A stretch of DNA of 64,000 bases from Zelonia costaricensis (lineage: Eukaryota; Euglenozoa; Kinetoplastea; Trypanosomatida; Trypanosomatidae): assembly GCA_030849075.1 (NCBI GenBank), contig JASAOO010003456.1, forward strand, positions 1-64,000, given 5' to 3'. Within the stretch, counting starts at the first letter, position 1. Every line of letters begins with the position of its first letter. Below the pieces are notes generated by a model. The model was given only the letters and a program-made list of their open reading frames with translations, ran no database searches and was not told the DNA's origin. This document shows positions 43,008 to 52,589 of the stretch, in pieces. The translations under genes and the position numbers were made by a program.

Positions 43008-44741
43008 TCAGCCGGCGCGGTTGAAGAAGAAGTACTGCCCGCCTCCACCACCGCCGTGCTGCTGCTGCTGATGGAAACCGCCTGGGAAGCCACCTGGGAA
43101 GCCACCTGGGAAGCCACCTGGGAAGCCACCTGGGAAGCCACCTGGGAACTGCGTGCCGAAGGAAGGCCCACCTTGCTGCTGCTGGCCGGCGGGCTGGTTA
43201 ACATCCTCCCCGTTGTCGTACCGCGCCCGCTTCTCCTCATCCAGCAGCACCTCCTTCGCCTCGTTCACATCACGGAACATTTTGTCCTGCTTCTCGCGCT
43301 CCCGGTCCGACAAGTCCTGCGACCGGAGCTGGTCGGGGTGGCTCGTCTTGGCCAGCTTGCGGTAGGCGCGGCGGATGTCCTGCGCCGAGGCCGTCTTCTT
43401 CACCCCGAGGATCTTGTAGTAATCCTTGCGGGCCCCGCTGCGCTTGATGTTCTCGATCTTGGTGCGCATCTCGTCTGCCTTGCCGTCGTGCTGGCGCAGC
43501 TCCTGCGCCTTGCCCAGCGCCGCCTCTGCGGCAGCGACGTTGTCGTCCAGCAGGTGCAGCTCGGCGAGTCGAATGTGCGCATCAAAGACGACCGGGCTGT
43601 TCGCGCCGCCGTAGCGCTGCACCAGTGCCGCGCAGACACGCAGGCCCTCCTCCGTGTCGCGCAGCCCGACAAGCGCCTCGCAGTGCCACGCGGCGAGCTG
43701 CTCCTCGTACGGCCCGTGCGGCTCGGCGGCGCGCGCCTCGGCGATGTCGGCCACGACGGCCTCGTACTTCTTCTCCTGCAGGTGCTTCTGCACGCTCTTT
43801 GTGGCGCGCTGCTGCTGGCGGATCAGCCGGTGCAGGTTCGCGCACGGGGCGTACTCGGGGTCCAGGTTGAGACAGCGCCGCAGCTCCGTCTTGGACTGCT
43901 CCAGCGCCCCGAGCCCACGCAGTGCCTGCGCGTTGAGGGCAATGGCGCCAAGGTGCTGCCCATCGCGCTGCATGACGTACTTGAGCTCCTGCGTGGCGAC
44001 GAGGTTGTTGCCCACGGCCAGCGCGCAGGCGGCGCGGCGCAGGCGCAGGTCGATGCTGTCGCTGGCGAACTCCTGGATCACGCTGGCCAGCAGGCTCACA
44101 CACTGCTCGTACATGTGTGTGCGAGCGGGGTCGCCGCTGGCAGACTCGTAGGACTCAACCGGCGCGCCCCACAGGTCCGCCAGCGCCCGCCAGCGGCCAA
44201 TGTAGTGATCGAGGTGCTGCAGCTGCTCACGCGTCTTATTGGCGCGATCGCGCTTCCCTAGTGCCTCGTAGACGCGTGCAAGCCGCTCGCCGTCGTGGTG
44301 GGCCTCCACGAGGTGCCCGAGCTGCGTGTGGATGGACATGCGCAGGGCCAGGCCCTGCGGGTGGTCGTGGTGCAGTCGTAGCAGTTGCGAGAGGTCCTCG
44401 AGCGCGGCCTCGCGCTGGCGCGTCATCGAGTAGAGCTCCGCGCGGCTGTACAGGGCGCGCTCGTTGGTGGGGCGTCGTGCCAGCACTCCGGTGTACTTGG
44501 ACAGCGCCTCCGGGTAGTGGGCGCGGCCCTGCCCGAGGGCCCTGTCACCCGCCGCAAGGAGCAGCCGAATCGCCTCGTCGTCACCAGCGGCTGCGTCGGC
44601 CACCGCTGCGGCACGTGTGGCAGAGGCCAGGCAGAGGCACAGCACGAGCACGAGACCGCACAGCACGCCTGCCGTGGCGCCGTGACGCTGGTGTCGCCGT
44701 GGGGCGACACCAGCGCACGCAGGACCGGCACTGGTGGACAT
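43008..44741 (-). CDS. TPR/DnaJ co-chaperone, DNAJC3/p58IPK-like (577 aa)
   Basis: This is a likely ER-lumenal Hsp40 that delivers unfolded clients to BiP. The start at 44741 (MSTSAGPACAGVAPRRHQRH) precedes a strong hydrophobic segment, GVLCGLVLVLCLCLASATRA, which suits a signal peptide. Residues of about 60-420 are helical TPR-like repeats (for example EALSKYTGVLARRPTNERAL). A J-domain follows, starting DYYKILGVKKTASAQDIRRA, with the essential HPD at 468-470. Signal peptide, TPRs and one C-terminal J-domain is the DNAJC3 arrangement. The tail is unusual: about six FPGG units, then Gln/His- and Gly-rich residues ending QYFFFNRAG. No KDEL-type retention signal is present. The frame extends 23 codons upstream, but a splice acceptor at 44791-44790 falls inside that extension. 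Confidence 0.9.
   Translation of the reverse strand: MSTSAGPACAGVAPRRHQRHGATAGVLCGLVLVLCLCLASATRAAAVADAAAGDDEAIRLLLAAGDRALGQGRAHYPEALSKYTGVLARRPTNERALYSRAELYSMTRQREAALEDLSQLLRLHHDHPQGLALRMSIHTQLGHLVEAHHDGERLARVYEALGKRDRANKTREQLQHLDHYIGRWRALADLWGAPVESYESASGDPARTHMYEQCVSLLASVIQEFASDSIDLRLRRAACALAVGNNLVATQELKYVMQRDGQHLGAIALNAQALRGLGALEQSKTELRRCLNLDPEYAPCANLHRLIRQQQRATKSVQKHLQEKKYEAVVADIAEARAAEPHGPYEEQLAAWHCEALVGLRDTEEGLRVCAALVQRYGGANSPVVFDAHIRLAELHLLDDNVAAAEAALGKAQELRQHDGKADEMRTKIENIKRSGARKDYYKILGVKKTASAQDIRRAYRKLAKTSHPDQLRSQDLSDREREKQDKMFRDVNEAKEVLLDEEKRARYDNGEDVNQPAGQQQQGGPSFGTQFPGGFPGGFPGGFPGGFPGGFPGGFHQQQQHGGGGGGQYFFFNRAG
43078..43150. repeat. 12-bp tandem repeat encoding GGFP units
   Basis: About six copies of CCTGGGAAGCCA in tandem inside the 3' end of the DnaJ/TPR coding region. 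They are in frame and encode repeated Gly-Gly-Phe-Pro. The copies are nearly identical in DNA, so the array is probably young and length-variable. Confidence 0.95.
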
Positions 44742-44789
44742 TACCTCGTCAAGCACTGGCAAGCTTGTGTGTATGCGTGTGTTCGTTTG

Positions 44790-44830
44790 CTTCACGTGTT
44801 TGTGAACCAAAAAGAAGAGAGGAAAACTTC
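44790..44830 (-). promoter_or_regulatory. Candidate trans-splice acceptor for the DnaJ/TPR gene
   Basis: On the minus strand a T/C tract (about 44827-44809) is followed by the first AG at 44791-44790, giving a leader of about 48 bases before the ATG at 44741. Confidence 0.45.
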
Positions 44831-45738
44831 AGAATCGAAACCAGGTCCACCACGCAGAGAGACGGAGCACCACGACAACGATGGCGGGTGGCGGGTGCAG
44901 GGGGAAGATACAAGGCGAGCAGAGGGAAACAGAAAATGCCGCAGGTGTGCGCGCGGGGAGGCGCACTGAAGTGCTCCCCGTCCCTCACGAATGGGCTGCT
45001 GTTGTGCACAACGCGCGTTGATCGACGCTGCCGAGCAGGCGAGGGCCCGCACGCAGGGCACCCAGACACCGCGTGATGCCGGCACAAGGGGTAGGAGGGG
45101 GGGGAGGCCAGTCAGCAACAACCCGACCCGGCGAACAGAGGCAAAAAGCGTCCAAACAGCGTTGACGGATCGAGAAAAAAAAGGGTGAAGACGGAGCGGG
45201 TGACCGCTGCAGACGATCGCCTGCGTGAGAGAGAGGGAGAGACACGTCTTGTAGGGGAAGAGGGTGAGGCGCAACGGTTGCAACACGTGTGCGCCCCGCG
45301 AGTGTGGCGCAGGAGCGGTGGTTGCGGTGTTTGAGGAGAGCTGCCAGCGTGTGTGAGAGGGAGGGGGGGCGAGGAGGAGGCGGAGAAGGAGAGTACCAGC
45401 CGCAGCTCGAGAAGGGAAGTTGTCTAGTCGTATGCGTGTCCGCGCTGTGCCATTGAACCAGCACACGTCGCCCCCTCACCTTCGTTCTCCACTTCGCCTG
45501 TGATGACACAGCAGTGCGTCGCTGCACACGGAAGGCAGGGGCAACCGAGGTGAGGGGTGTTGCGCTCCCACTGTCGGCGTGTTTTGTGGGCTGCGTGTAG
45601 GCGGTATTCACGGCTCGCACTCCTCATTCGCTGACGAAATGTGTCAGAGCCGGTTCATCTTTTCTGCTTGTGTAGTTCTTCTCGTGTGTTGTGATCCGCC
45701 GACGTAGTATTCCTCCTGTGGTTTCAACTCCAGTGGGC

Positions 45739-45763
45739 GTGTGTGTGTGTGTGTGTGTGTGTG
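45739..45763. repeat. (GT)n dinucleotide repeat
   Basis: A GT tract of about 25 bases in the spacer downstream of SHMT in transcription sense. Confidence 0.9.
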
Positions 45764-46816
45764 CCGCTCAGCTCCTACCTCACGCGGTGCAGTCGTCGGA
45801 AGGTGGGGGGCATAACGCACGTCTCGTTCTCGCCGCACGTGCAGGGCGCGTCTGCCCAGACGCACGCTGGAGGCGCTTTTTGTTTGTTTGCTTGTTTTCC
45901 TCGATTTCTCCGATGCCCGCACCCGCTGCCCGCGCGGCAGGGAAAGCACAGGGCCTAGACAAAGAGAAGAAAACAGAGAAAAAACAAAGAAGAGCGGCAT
46001 CGGCGTGTCGCCCTCTCTCTCTCTCGCTCCCACCCTGTCGACTCGCCGTGAAGGCGACGAGGAAGACGGGTGAGGGGAGGGGGAGAGCGGGGGTGAGGCT
46101 GAGCGAGTGCAGACGAGCACTGCGACCAGGTGACAAATTTGCGGTAGGCCAGAGAGGAAAGAAGCCAAAGAAGAGGAGGAAAACTGACGTTGGATGCGAG
46201 TGCCTGTGCATGTGCGTGTCATCGAGTGCGTGTGAGAAGGTGGTGGAGGGGGAGAGAACAGCTCGCGGGAGTGGGTGTGGGAGGAAAGGAAGCCGCCAGG
46301 CTGGAACACGACAACACCACACAACGCGGCCGGGAAGGGTGGGGTGAGTCTGTGAAACCGAGGATCGTCAAGATAAAAACTCTGAAAGGAAACAGTGAAG
46401 TCAAAAAGCAAGGAGAGTAGGACGTAAAAGAAGGAAGCAAAACAAAACAAAGAAGGAGGGTGCGTGCGTGTGTGTGTCTGGGAATTGCATCAGAGTACAA
46501 CACCCAGACACACACACGACTCGGGGTTGGCGAGTTAAACTGCAGCGTGGCAGCGGGAGCGGCAAGTAGGACGAGAAAGAGTGCAGCGGCGGCAGTCAAG
46601 TGTGTTACCCCACAAGACCATCACCGCTGCACGCCCTCTACTCCGCCGCTACGACTCGACTTACCCCAATTCAGCTCGCACCCGCTCCTCCCACACGTCA
46701 GAAACGTTATTGGGCCATCGCGCCAGAGCGTGCGTGCGCGTGGAGCTCACACATAAGGTTGTCGCCCTCGGCTACGGAGGGTTGCCAGTGTGTGTATGTG
46801 TGTGTGCGTGTCCATG

Positions 46817-48208
46817 TTACTGCGGAAGGCCATCCTTGTACTTGATGCGCGCCGAGTCAAAGCTTGGCATCACGAACTTTGTGGCGAAGGCCTCGACATC
46901 AGCGCGCAGCGCCGCGACGCCAGCGTGCTTCGGCAGTGCCTCCACGAAGTCGTTGAGCTTCGTGGACTGCACCTGCGTCTGCACCTCCTTCGCGAGCGCA
47001 ATGGCGCGGTCGAGGAAGCCGGCGACAACGCCCATGTCCGCCTCCGTCATGCCGCGAGAGGTCAGCGACGGCGTGCCGACGCGAATGCCGCCCGGGGTCA
47101 TGGCGCTCTTGTCGCCTGGGATGGTGTTCTTGTTGACGGAGATGGACACGGCGTCGAGCAGCTTCTCCACCTTGCTGCCCGTCAGCCCGTGCAGGCGCAC
47201 GTTCCAGAGCAGCAGGTGGTTGTCCGTGCCGCCAGAGACGAACTCGTGCCCCTTCGCACCGAGGGCAGCGGCCAGTGCCCGCGCGTTGCTCTGGACCTGC
47301 TGCGCATACGCCTTCCACTCCGGGCTGCACACCTCGCGCATCTGCGTCGCGATGGCGGCGATCTGGTGCTCGTGCGGGCCACCCTGACAGCCCGGGAAGA
47401 CGGCCTGGTTGATGCGGTTTTCGTAGTCCGCTGGCTTCCCCTGGCGGTCCTTCCGGCGGAAGAAGATCATGCCGGCGCGCGGGCCGCGCAGGGACTTGTG
47501 CGTCGTCGTCGTCACGACGTCCGCGTACGCGAATGGCGACTTGAGCACGCCGCCGGCGATGAGCCCCGCTGTGTGGGCCATGTCCATGAAGAGCAAGCAG
47601 CCGGCCGCGTCGCAGATGTGGCGGAACCGCTCGTAGTCGAAGTCGCGCGCATAGGCGGAGGCGCCCATGATGATCATGCGGGGCCGGTAGGTGAGCGCGA
47701 CCTCCTCGAGGTGGTCGTAGTCGATGAGGCCGTCCGCCTTGACGTGGTACGGGAAGCTCTCGAAGTAGATGGACGTCGCGCTGACCTTCTTCTTGGGAGT
47801 GTAGAAGCCGTGCGTAAGGTGGCCGCCGCTCGGCAGGTCGAGGCCCATGATGCGGCTGTGCGGCTCGAGCAGCGCCGTGTACACGGCAAAGTTCGCCGGC
47901 GACCCGCTGTACGGCTGCACATTCACGCCCCACTCCTCCGGGTCGAGGCCGAAGGCGGCGAGGGCGCGCTTCTTGGCAAGGTTCTCGACCATGTCGACAT
48001 ACATCGTGCCGCCGTAGTACCGGTTGCCCGGCTCACCCTCGGCGTATTTGTTGGTGAGAGCCGAGCCGAGGCACTCCAGCACCGCCCGCGACGTCAAGTT
48101 CTCCGACGCAATCATCTCGAGGCCGCGGAACTGCCGGCCCATCTCCAACTCGATCATCTCGGCCAGCTCCGGGTCCTGCTCCGCCACCACCGGAATAAGA
48201 GACGCCAT
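46817..48208 (-). CDS. SHMT: Serine hydroxymethyltransferase (463 aa)
   Basis: This PLP enzyme interconverts serine plus tetrahydrofolate with glycine plus 5,10-methylene-tetrahydrofolate, feeding thymidylate synthesis. The family's signatures are all present: [12 protein letters not shown] near residue 30, [41 protein letters not shown] and the PLP-lysine motif [16 protein letters not shown] with K238. [17 protein letters not shown] and [17 protein letters not shown] follow. Length is normal for a eukaryotic SHMT. The product begins [20 protein letters not shown] with no evident mitochondrial presequence, suggesting the cytosolic form; Leishmania species have more than one SHMT, from memory. 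Pyrimidine-rich sequence runs almost to the ATG. It shares its polycistron with the folate/biopterin transporter array about 11 kb downstream. Confidence 0.97.
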   Translation of the reverse strand: MASLIPVVAEQDPELAEMIELEMGRQFRGLEMIASENLTSRAVLECLGSALTNKYAEGEPGNRYYGGTMYVDMVENLAKKRALAAFGLDPEEWGVNVQPYSGSPANFAVYTALLEPHSRIMGLDLPSGGHLTHGFYTPKKKVSATSIYFESFPYHVKADGLIDYDHLEEVALTYRPRMIIMGASAYARDFDYERFRHICDAAGCLLFMDMAHTAGLIAGGVLKSPFAYADVVTTTTHKSLRGPRAGMIFFRRKDRQGKPADYENRINQAVFPGCQGGPHEHQIAAIATQMREVCSPEWKAYAQQVQSNARALAAALGAKGHEFVSGGTDNHLLLWNVRLHGLTGSKVEKLLDAVSISVNKNTIPGDKSAMTPGGIRVGTPSLTSRGMTEADMGVVAGFLDRAIALAKEVQTQVQSTKLNDFVEALPKHAGVAALRADVEAFATKFVMPSFDSARIKYKDGLPQ

Positions 48209-48889
48209 GATCCAGTCGGGAGAAGATGAATGGGGAGGGGGGATGGGGGAGGGAAGGGGGTGGAAGAAGAAGACGGAAGGAAGGTGTTGGGTTGCTTCGG
48301 GGCTGATGTCGGCGGTGGTGTACGTCTACGTGTATGTGGAGGGACCTACGAGAAGTGGTGAGAGCAACAGAGTGCCTGTGTTGAACTACGATACTGGTTG
48401 TTTGCTTGTGTTCTCGACGCGGTGCGCGATTGGAGCGGAAATGAGAGCACAAGAGAGGGAGGGCGGTGAAGAGATGGGAGGCATTCCCGTGTGGTGCGAC
48501 GGTCGCAGGGGAGAGGAGCCTGTGTAGTTTGAGGACCATCAGCCCAAGTAGGCGGACGTGAAACCAACCTGGGTGCACCCTCATGCTCGCAACCAGACGG
48601 TCTGGCCTGCGCCGCACGTCTGCGGTGTGCGTACTGCGCCTACTTTGGGGCCTCTCACGGTGTGCGTATGGAATCGACCAATGCGTTTGTGTGTTTGCGT
48701 GTGTGTGTGTGTGTGTGTGTGTATGTAGCTAGTTTTGTACTTTTCGTTTGCCGCCGGACGGCGGACGTGCAGACGCTACTGGCGGCCAGTGCATTTCCCT
48801 GCCGCAGTACAAGACGCCCGTCGTTACTCGCACAGGCACGCCCATGTCAACGTGCGGCGCGTTGCAGACGCGCAATGCCAAGGCGGCTC

Positions 48890-48925
<36 letters not shown>

Positions 48926-48980
48926 TGTGTGCACTGTATCTTCTCCTCCAATTCGCTTCCCGCCCGCGAATCGCGCTGTG
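48209..48980. other. Spacer between SHMT and the UHM-like gene
   Basis: About 0.8 kb. A long C/T-rich sense-strand tract (about 48285-48225) leads into the SHMT start, with no AG between tract and ATG. GT repeats occur at about 48700-48723 and 48894-48922. No gene is visible. Confidence 0.75.
48894..48922. repeat. (GT)n dinucleotide repeat
   Basis: A GT tract of about 29 bases just downstream of the UHM-like gene in transcription sense. Confidence 0.92.
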
Positions 48981-50201
48981 TCAGGCTGCGCGTGGTGGTG
49001 GTGGTGGTGGCTCCAGTACGTCCTCCACGCGCAGCTCCAGCGTGTCGGCGTCAAACAGATTTGTTGGGTAGAAGGCGACGGCAAAGAGGGGGCCGCCGCC
49101 TCCGCTGCCCGGCGACGACGGCGACGCGGCAGCCCCCTCCTGTGCGAGCTTCTCAGCCGCCTTGAAGGCCTCGGTGACGCTGTCGAAGCGAACCCACACG
49201 CGAAGCTGCTCCCGCAGCACCTCCTCTGCCGCACTGGACTCGCCAGGAAGGGCCGGAGACGACGTCGAGGCCTCTGTGGGAGCGCCACTACCCGGTGCCG
49301 TGTCTGTGCTCGTCCCCGCCATCTGCTGCTCGTGCCGCCGTGCCAGCGCACCTCGCACGGCCTCTGCAGTGTACACGCGTGTGGCCATGTGCCGCACAAA
49401 GCCAAAGCGGCGACACCTCTGCTGTACCGGGGCGAGCACCGACGCGGCCCACGGCGGCGTGTCCGCCGACGCGTCGGTCGCGCCAGTAGCGACGGCGTGC
49501 GCGATGGCGTCCGGCGTCCAGCTAAGCAGCGGGCTGCCGCGCAGGAAGCGCAGGAGCAGCGTGGAGCTCGGCTTGCCCAGCACGGCGGGGCCCGCGGCAA
49601 GCGCACCGGCGAGCCCCGGCGCACCCGCCGGCGGTGTGGCCGCCGTCATCACGTACCCGCCCGCTGCGAGACTGGAGCGCTGGAAGACAAGTGGGGCGGA
49701 CGGGGCAGGCGTGGGAGCCGGAGAGGGGCCGCCGGCGGTGCGCGGCTCTGGAGTCGCAGAGGCCACCTCGCCGCCGGCTTGCGAGCTGGTTGCGGTCCCG
49801 GCGTTGACGGGTGGGGAGCTGGCGCCCGTCACGGCGCGCGACTTCGCGGCGAGCGCCTTGAGCTTATCCAGCTTGCTGCCGATCCGCGACCGGGCGTCAC
49901 TGCCCTCCAGCCGGCGCTGCTGATGCGCCACCTCGAGCGCGTCCTTCTCCATCTCCACCGCCCGCTGCACCCCGAGCGCGGCGCTCTCCTTCACCCGCTG
50001 TTGGTGAAGCTCCTCGGCGGACAGACCCAGGGAGGGTGCGAGCGGCCCATCCGCTGTCGCGGCGGCCGCAAACAGGGCGGCGGCCAGCGCGTTGGGCCGG
50101 CGCTGCCGCTCCGACTCGGCCGCCTCCTCGCGCTGCCGCCGCCGCACGTACGCGCTGAAGATGACGTCGCGATAGTGGTTGGGCTGCGCGGGGTCGTACA
50201 T
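48981..50201 (-). CDS. Putative SPF45/RBM17-like splicing protein with C-terminal UHM (406 aa)
   Basis: The start at 50201 gives MYDPAQPNHYRDVIFSAYVR, resembling the YDP-x-x-PN-x-Y opening of SPF45-type splicing factors, followed by a charged helical stretch. The middle is Ala/Pro/Thr-rich and probably disordered. The C-terminal ~130 residues look like an RRM of the U2AF-homology (UHM) kind, with CRRFGFVRHMATRVYTAEAV, LRVWVRFDSVTEAFKAAEKL and PLFAVAFYPTNLFDADTLEL; the last resembles the RNP1-like strand plus loop of UHMs. No clear G-patch is seen, unlike animal SPF45. A role in recognising splice sites (mostly trans-splicing in these organisms) is inference. The C-terminus ends Pro-run, Arg, Ala, Ala. 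The frame extends to 50360, directly behind a splice acceptor, but that leader is a Thr/His repeat translation of CA sequence. Confidence 0.6.
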   Translation of the reverse strand: MYDPAQPNHYRDVIFSAYVRRRQREEAAESERQRRPNALAAALFAAAATADGPLAPSLGLSAEELHQQRVKESAALGVQRAVEMEKDALEVAHQQRRLEGSDARSRIGSKLDKLKALAAKSRAVTGASSPPVNAGTATSSQAGGEVASATPEPRTAGGPSPAPTPAPSAPLVFQRSSLAAGGYVMTAATPPAGAPGLAGALAAGPAVLGKPSSTLLLRFLRGSPLLSWTPDAIAHAVATGATDASADTPPWAASVLAPVQQRCRRFGFVRHMATRVYTAEAVRGALARRHEQQMAGTSTDTAPGSGAPTEASTSSPALPGESSAAEEVLREQLRVWVRFDSVTEAFKAAEKLAQEGAAASPSSPGSGGGGPLFAVAFYPTNLFDADTLELRVEDVLEPPPPPPRAA

Positions 50202-50360
50202 CGTGGGAAAGGAAGGGAGAGGAAGGGTCGAGGGGCGGGAACTGATAGCGTGTTTGTGTTTGTGTGTGTGTGTGTGTGTGTTTGTGTGGCTGTGTGCGCG
50301 TCCCTGTGTGTGCGTGTCTGTTTTCCTTCCACGTAAAGCAGTTGGTGGAGAGAAGCGCAA

Positions 50361-50392
50361 CTCGCAGAGTGGGAAAGAAAAAAAAAAGGAGA
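50361..50392 (-). promoter_or_regulatory. Candidate trans-splice acceptor for the UHM-like gene
   Basis: On the minus strand a T/C tract (about 50391-50371) is followed by ACTCTGCGAG, with AG at 50362-50361. The predicted leader is about 160 bases to the ATG at 50201. Confidence 0.5.
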
Positions 50393-52560
50393 CGGCGAGT
50401 TGTGCATTTGGTGTACGTCAGCAGAGCACCTGCAGAGCCACGCGCAGACACACAGAAGTGCCGCATGTGCGAGGTGGCACACCTACCCGGAGAGGGCGCA
50501 CGAAATCGGAACGAGCGCGCACCAGCCAGCGGACGTCAACCCGCCCACCGTCCCCCCCTCCCCCGACGTGCGAGAAGCTGCGTCGCACACTTGTTGAGGA
50601 CTCGGCCATAACCCCACGCTCGTGGTGGAAAGGGCAGGGTGCGAAACGCGCAAGCAGGCTGGCTTCGACCCGAGACGCTGCGTCGCTGATCTCACCACAT
50701 CCGTTAAACTTCAAAGTGCCTCCTTTCGGGTGCACCACCGTGCGCCTCGCATGGCGAGTTGCCGCTTTCTTTCCTTTTGCGGTGTACATCCTTTCTTTTT
50801 TTTTTCTTTGAGCGGGGGGGGGCCTGAAGGAAGCCTTCAAAGACGCTAGTGGTCTCGAGAGACGCTGAGGTGGAGATGAACACACAGGGAGTGGGTACTT
50901 GTCCATGTGCTTGTCCTTGTGGATGTCTGTGTGTGGGTGTGTGTGAGTAAACGGAGGGTGGGGGGAGGGGGAAGGGGTGCGGCGGGCAGAGCCCCCAGCC
51001 CTCCCCGCCCCTCCCCCTCCACATCTGCCTCCACCCGCGTCCTTTCCCCAAGGAGGGGGCAAGTCGATCGCAACACGCCGCCTTCTTTTTGCTTCCCCTT
51101 GAAAGATCACCATCACATACGCGCGCACGGCCGTTGGGGGGGGGGAGGTGAGTGGAGGGGAAGGGAAGGAAGAGGCAGGTGGAAGCGACAGCCGTTGACA
51201 GCCACGCACGAAAGCCATCACACGCGCACATACACACACATACACGCACACACACAAACGCAGAGACACGCGAGGAGGGAAAAGGCACCAAACACAGATA
51301 CACACACACCAATGAATCACGGAGTAACACACGCGGCAAGCGTAGGGAAGTTACAGGGAAAACGAAAGACTCAAGGGAGGAAGATACCACATTGAAGTGC
51401 TGATGGGAGGGCGATGGGGCCAAGGACGCAGCAGAAGAAAAAACCGTTAGGTACAGGTGGGGGGCGCAGGTCGAGCTAAAGGCACAAAAAAGCATGAAGG
51501 AGTCCTGCACCAACACACACGCACACACACACACAGAGACGGACACGAACACAGCAGACGCGTACACAGACGCACGTTCGTAGACACACACAGACACGCG
51601 CACACACAAACAAAAAGAAACTGTGGCACTCCACAAGAAAGAAACGCACAAGTACGTCAGCAGACACACACACACATACATACACACTGTTTACACTTAC
51701 ATGCACTACACGGAAAGAGCATTAGCACCGGGTCAGGAGGACCTAACCGGGCCACCTTGGGGGAGTTATAGCACAACCTGAAGAACAAGGTCAAGGCAAA
51801 ACACTCACCTCTGGTGAGGAGAGAAGGCAGGGGTGGGGGACGTTCTTCAACGACGATTCTGAGCTCTGCCGCGGTGCAGTGCGTTGTCGACGTTCGTTTT
51901 CCTTTTTCCAAGCGAAGGACGAGGCCGATGGCGCTGTGGCGTGAGAATGGAGGAGTGGTGGTGGGGGGGGGGGGGGCAGCAGACACGTGTCCATGGTTCA
52001 GGCTACACATCCACACACACACGCACGCACACAAATACTTGAAAAGATACAAGAGATGGGGGAGGAATCAGGCGAGCAAACAACAAACCCCTCCAACGGG
52101 TCGCTTTCCTCCCGGGAGGAACGAGAGGAGTCGAGTTTGGGGGGGGGGGGTAGACTCTGGGCTAGACCAGACGCGTTTTCCACTTGCGACACGCTCAGTA
52201 AAAGAGGAAGAGATGAAGAAGGATCAACCAACAAAGAAAGAAGCGTACGTTCATGCGAAGAGGCGAGAGAGGCTGGTAGTGCAGTATAGGAAGCGTACCA
52301 CGCTGCTCGTGAGTCTTGCGTTCATTCCTCCCCCCTCCCCCACCGCTCTCTTCTACACACTCGCTCGCAACGGCGTACGTGCGGAGGTGGAAGAGGGGAG
52401 GAGAAAGAGAGCGCAAGCGTACACATAGACAACGCCTTATGATGGGTGATAAAACAGACGCACACAAGCAGGCACCACGCAATCACGCAAATACACAAAC
52501 ACACAAACTTGGAACTCGCACGCATTGACACCAAAGGACAACAAGGAGGAGAAGGAGGAG

Positions 52561-52589
52561 AGGGGAGGGGAGGGGAGGGGAGGGGAGGG
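52561..52589. repeat. AGGGG pentanucleotide repeat
   Basis: Five to six tandem AGGGG units on the plus strand, CCCCT in the transcribed sense. It could form a quadruplex on the template strand. Confidence 0.88.

Larger units (their letters stand above)
44742..46816. other. Spacer between DnaJ/TPR and SHMT genes
   Basis: About 2.1 kb. It has the splice acceptor of the DnaJ gene, a GT repeat at 45739-45763 and purine-rich tracts at about 46060-46100 and 46230-46280. The segment 45420-45660 is compositionally balanced. No gene is visible. Confidence 0.7.

Noticed and set aside
46790..48229. A 479-codon plus-strand frame opposite SHMT
   Set aside because: It is an antisense shadow of a fully conserved SHMT and has no family features of its own.
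50704..51687. 327-codon minus-strand frame with Val/Cys/Leu-rich sequence
   Set aside because: It is mostly a translation of GT/CA repeats and pyrimidine tracts; no domain or plausible signal is present.
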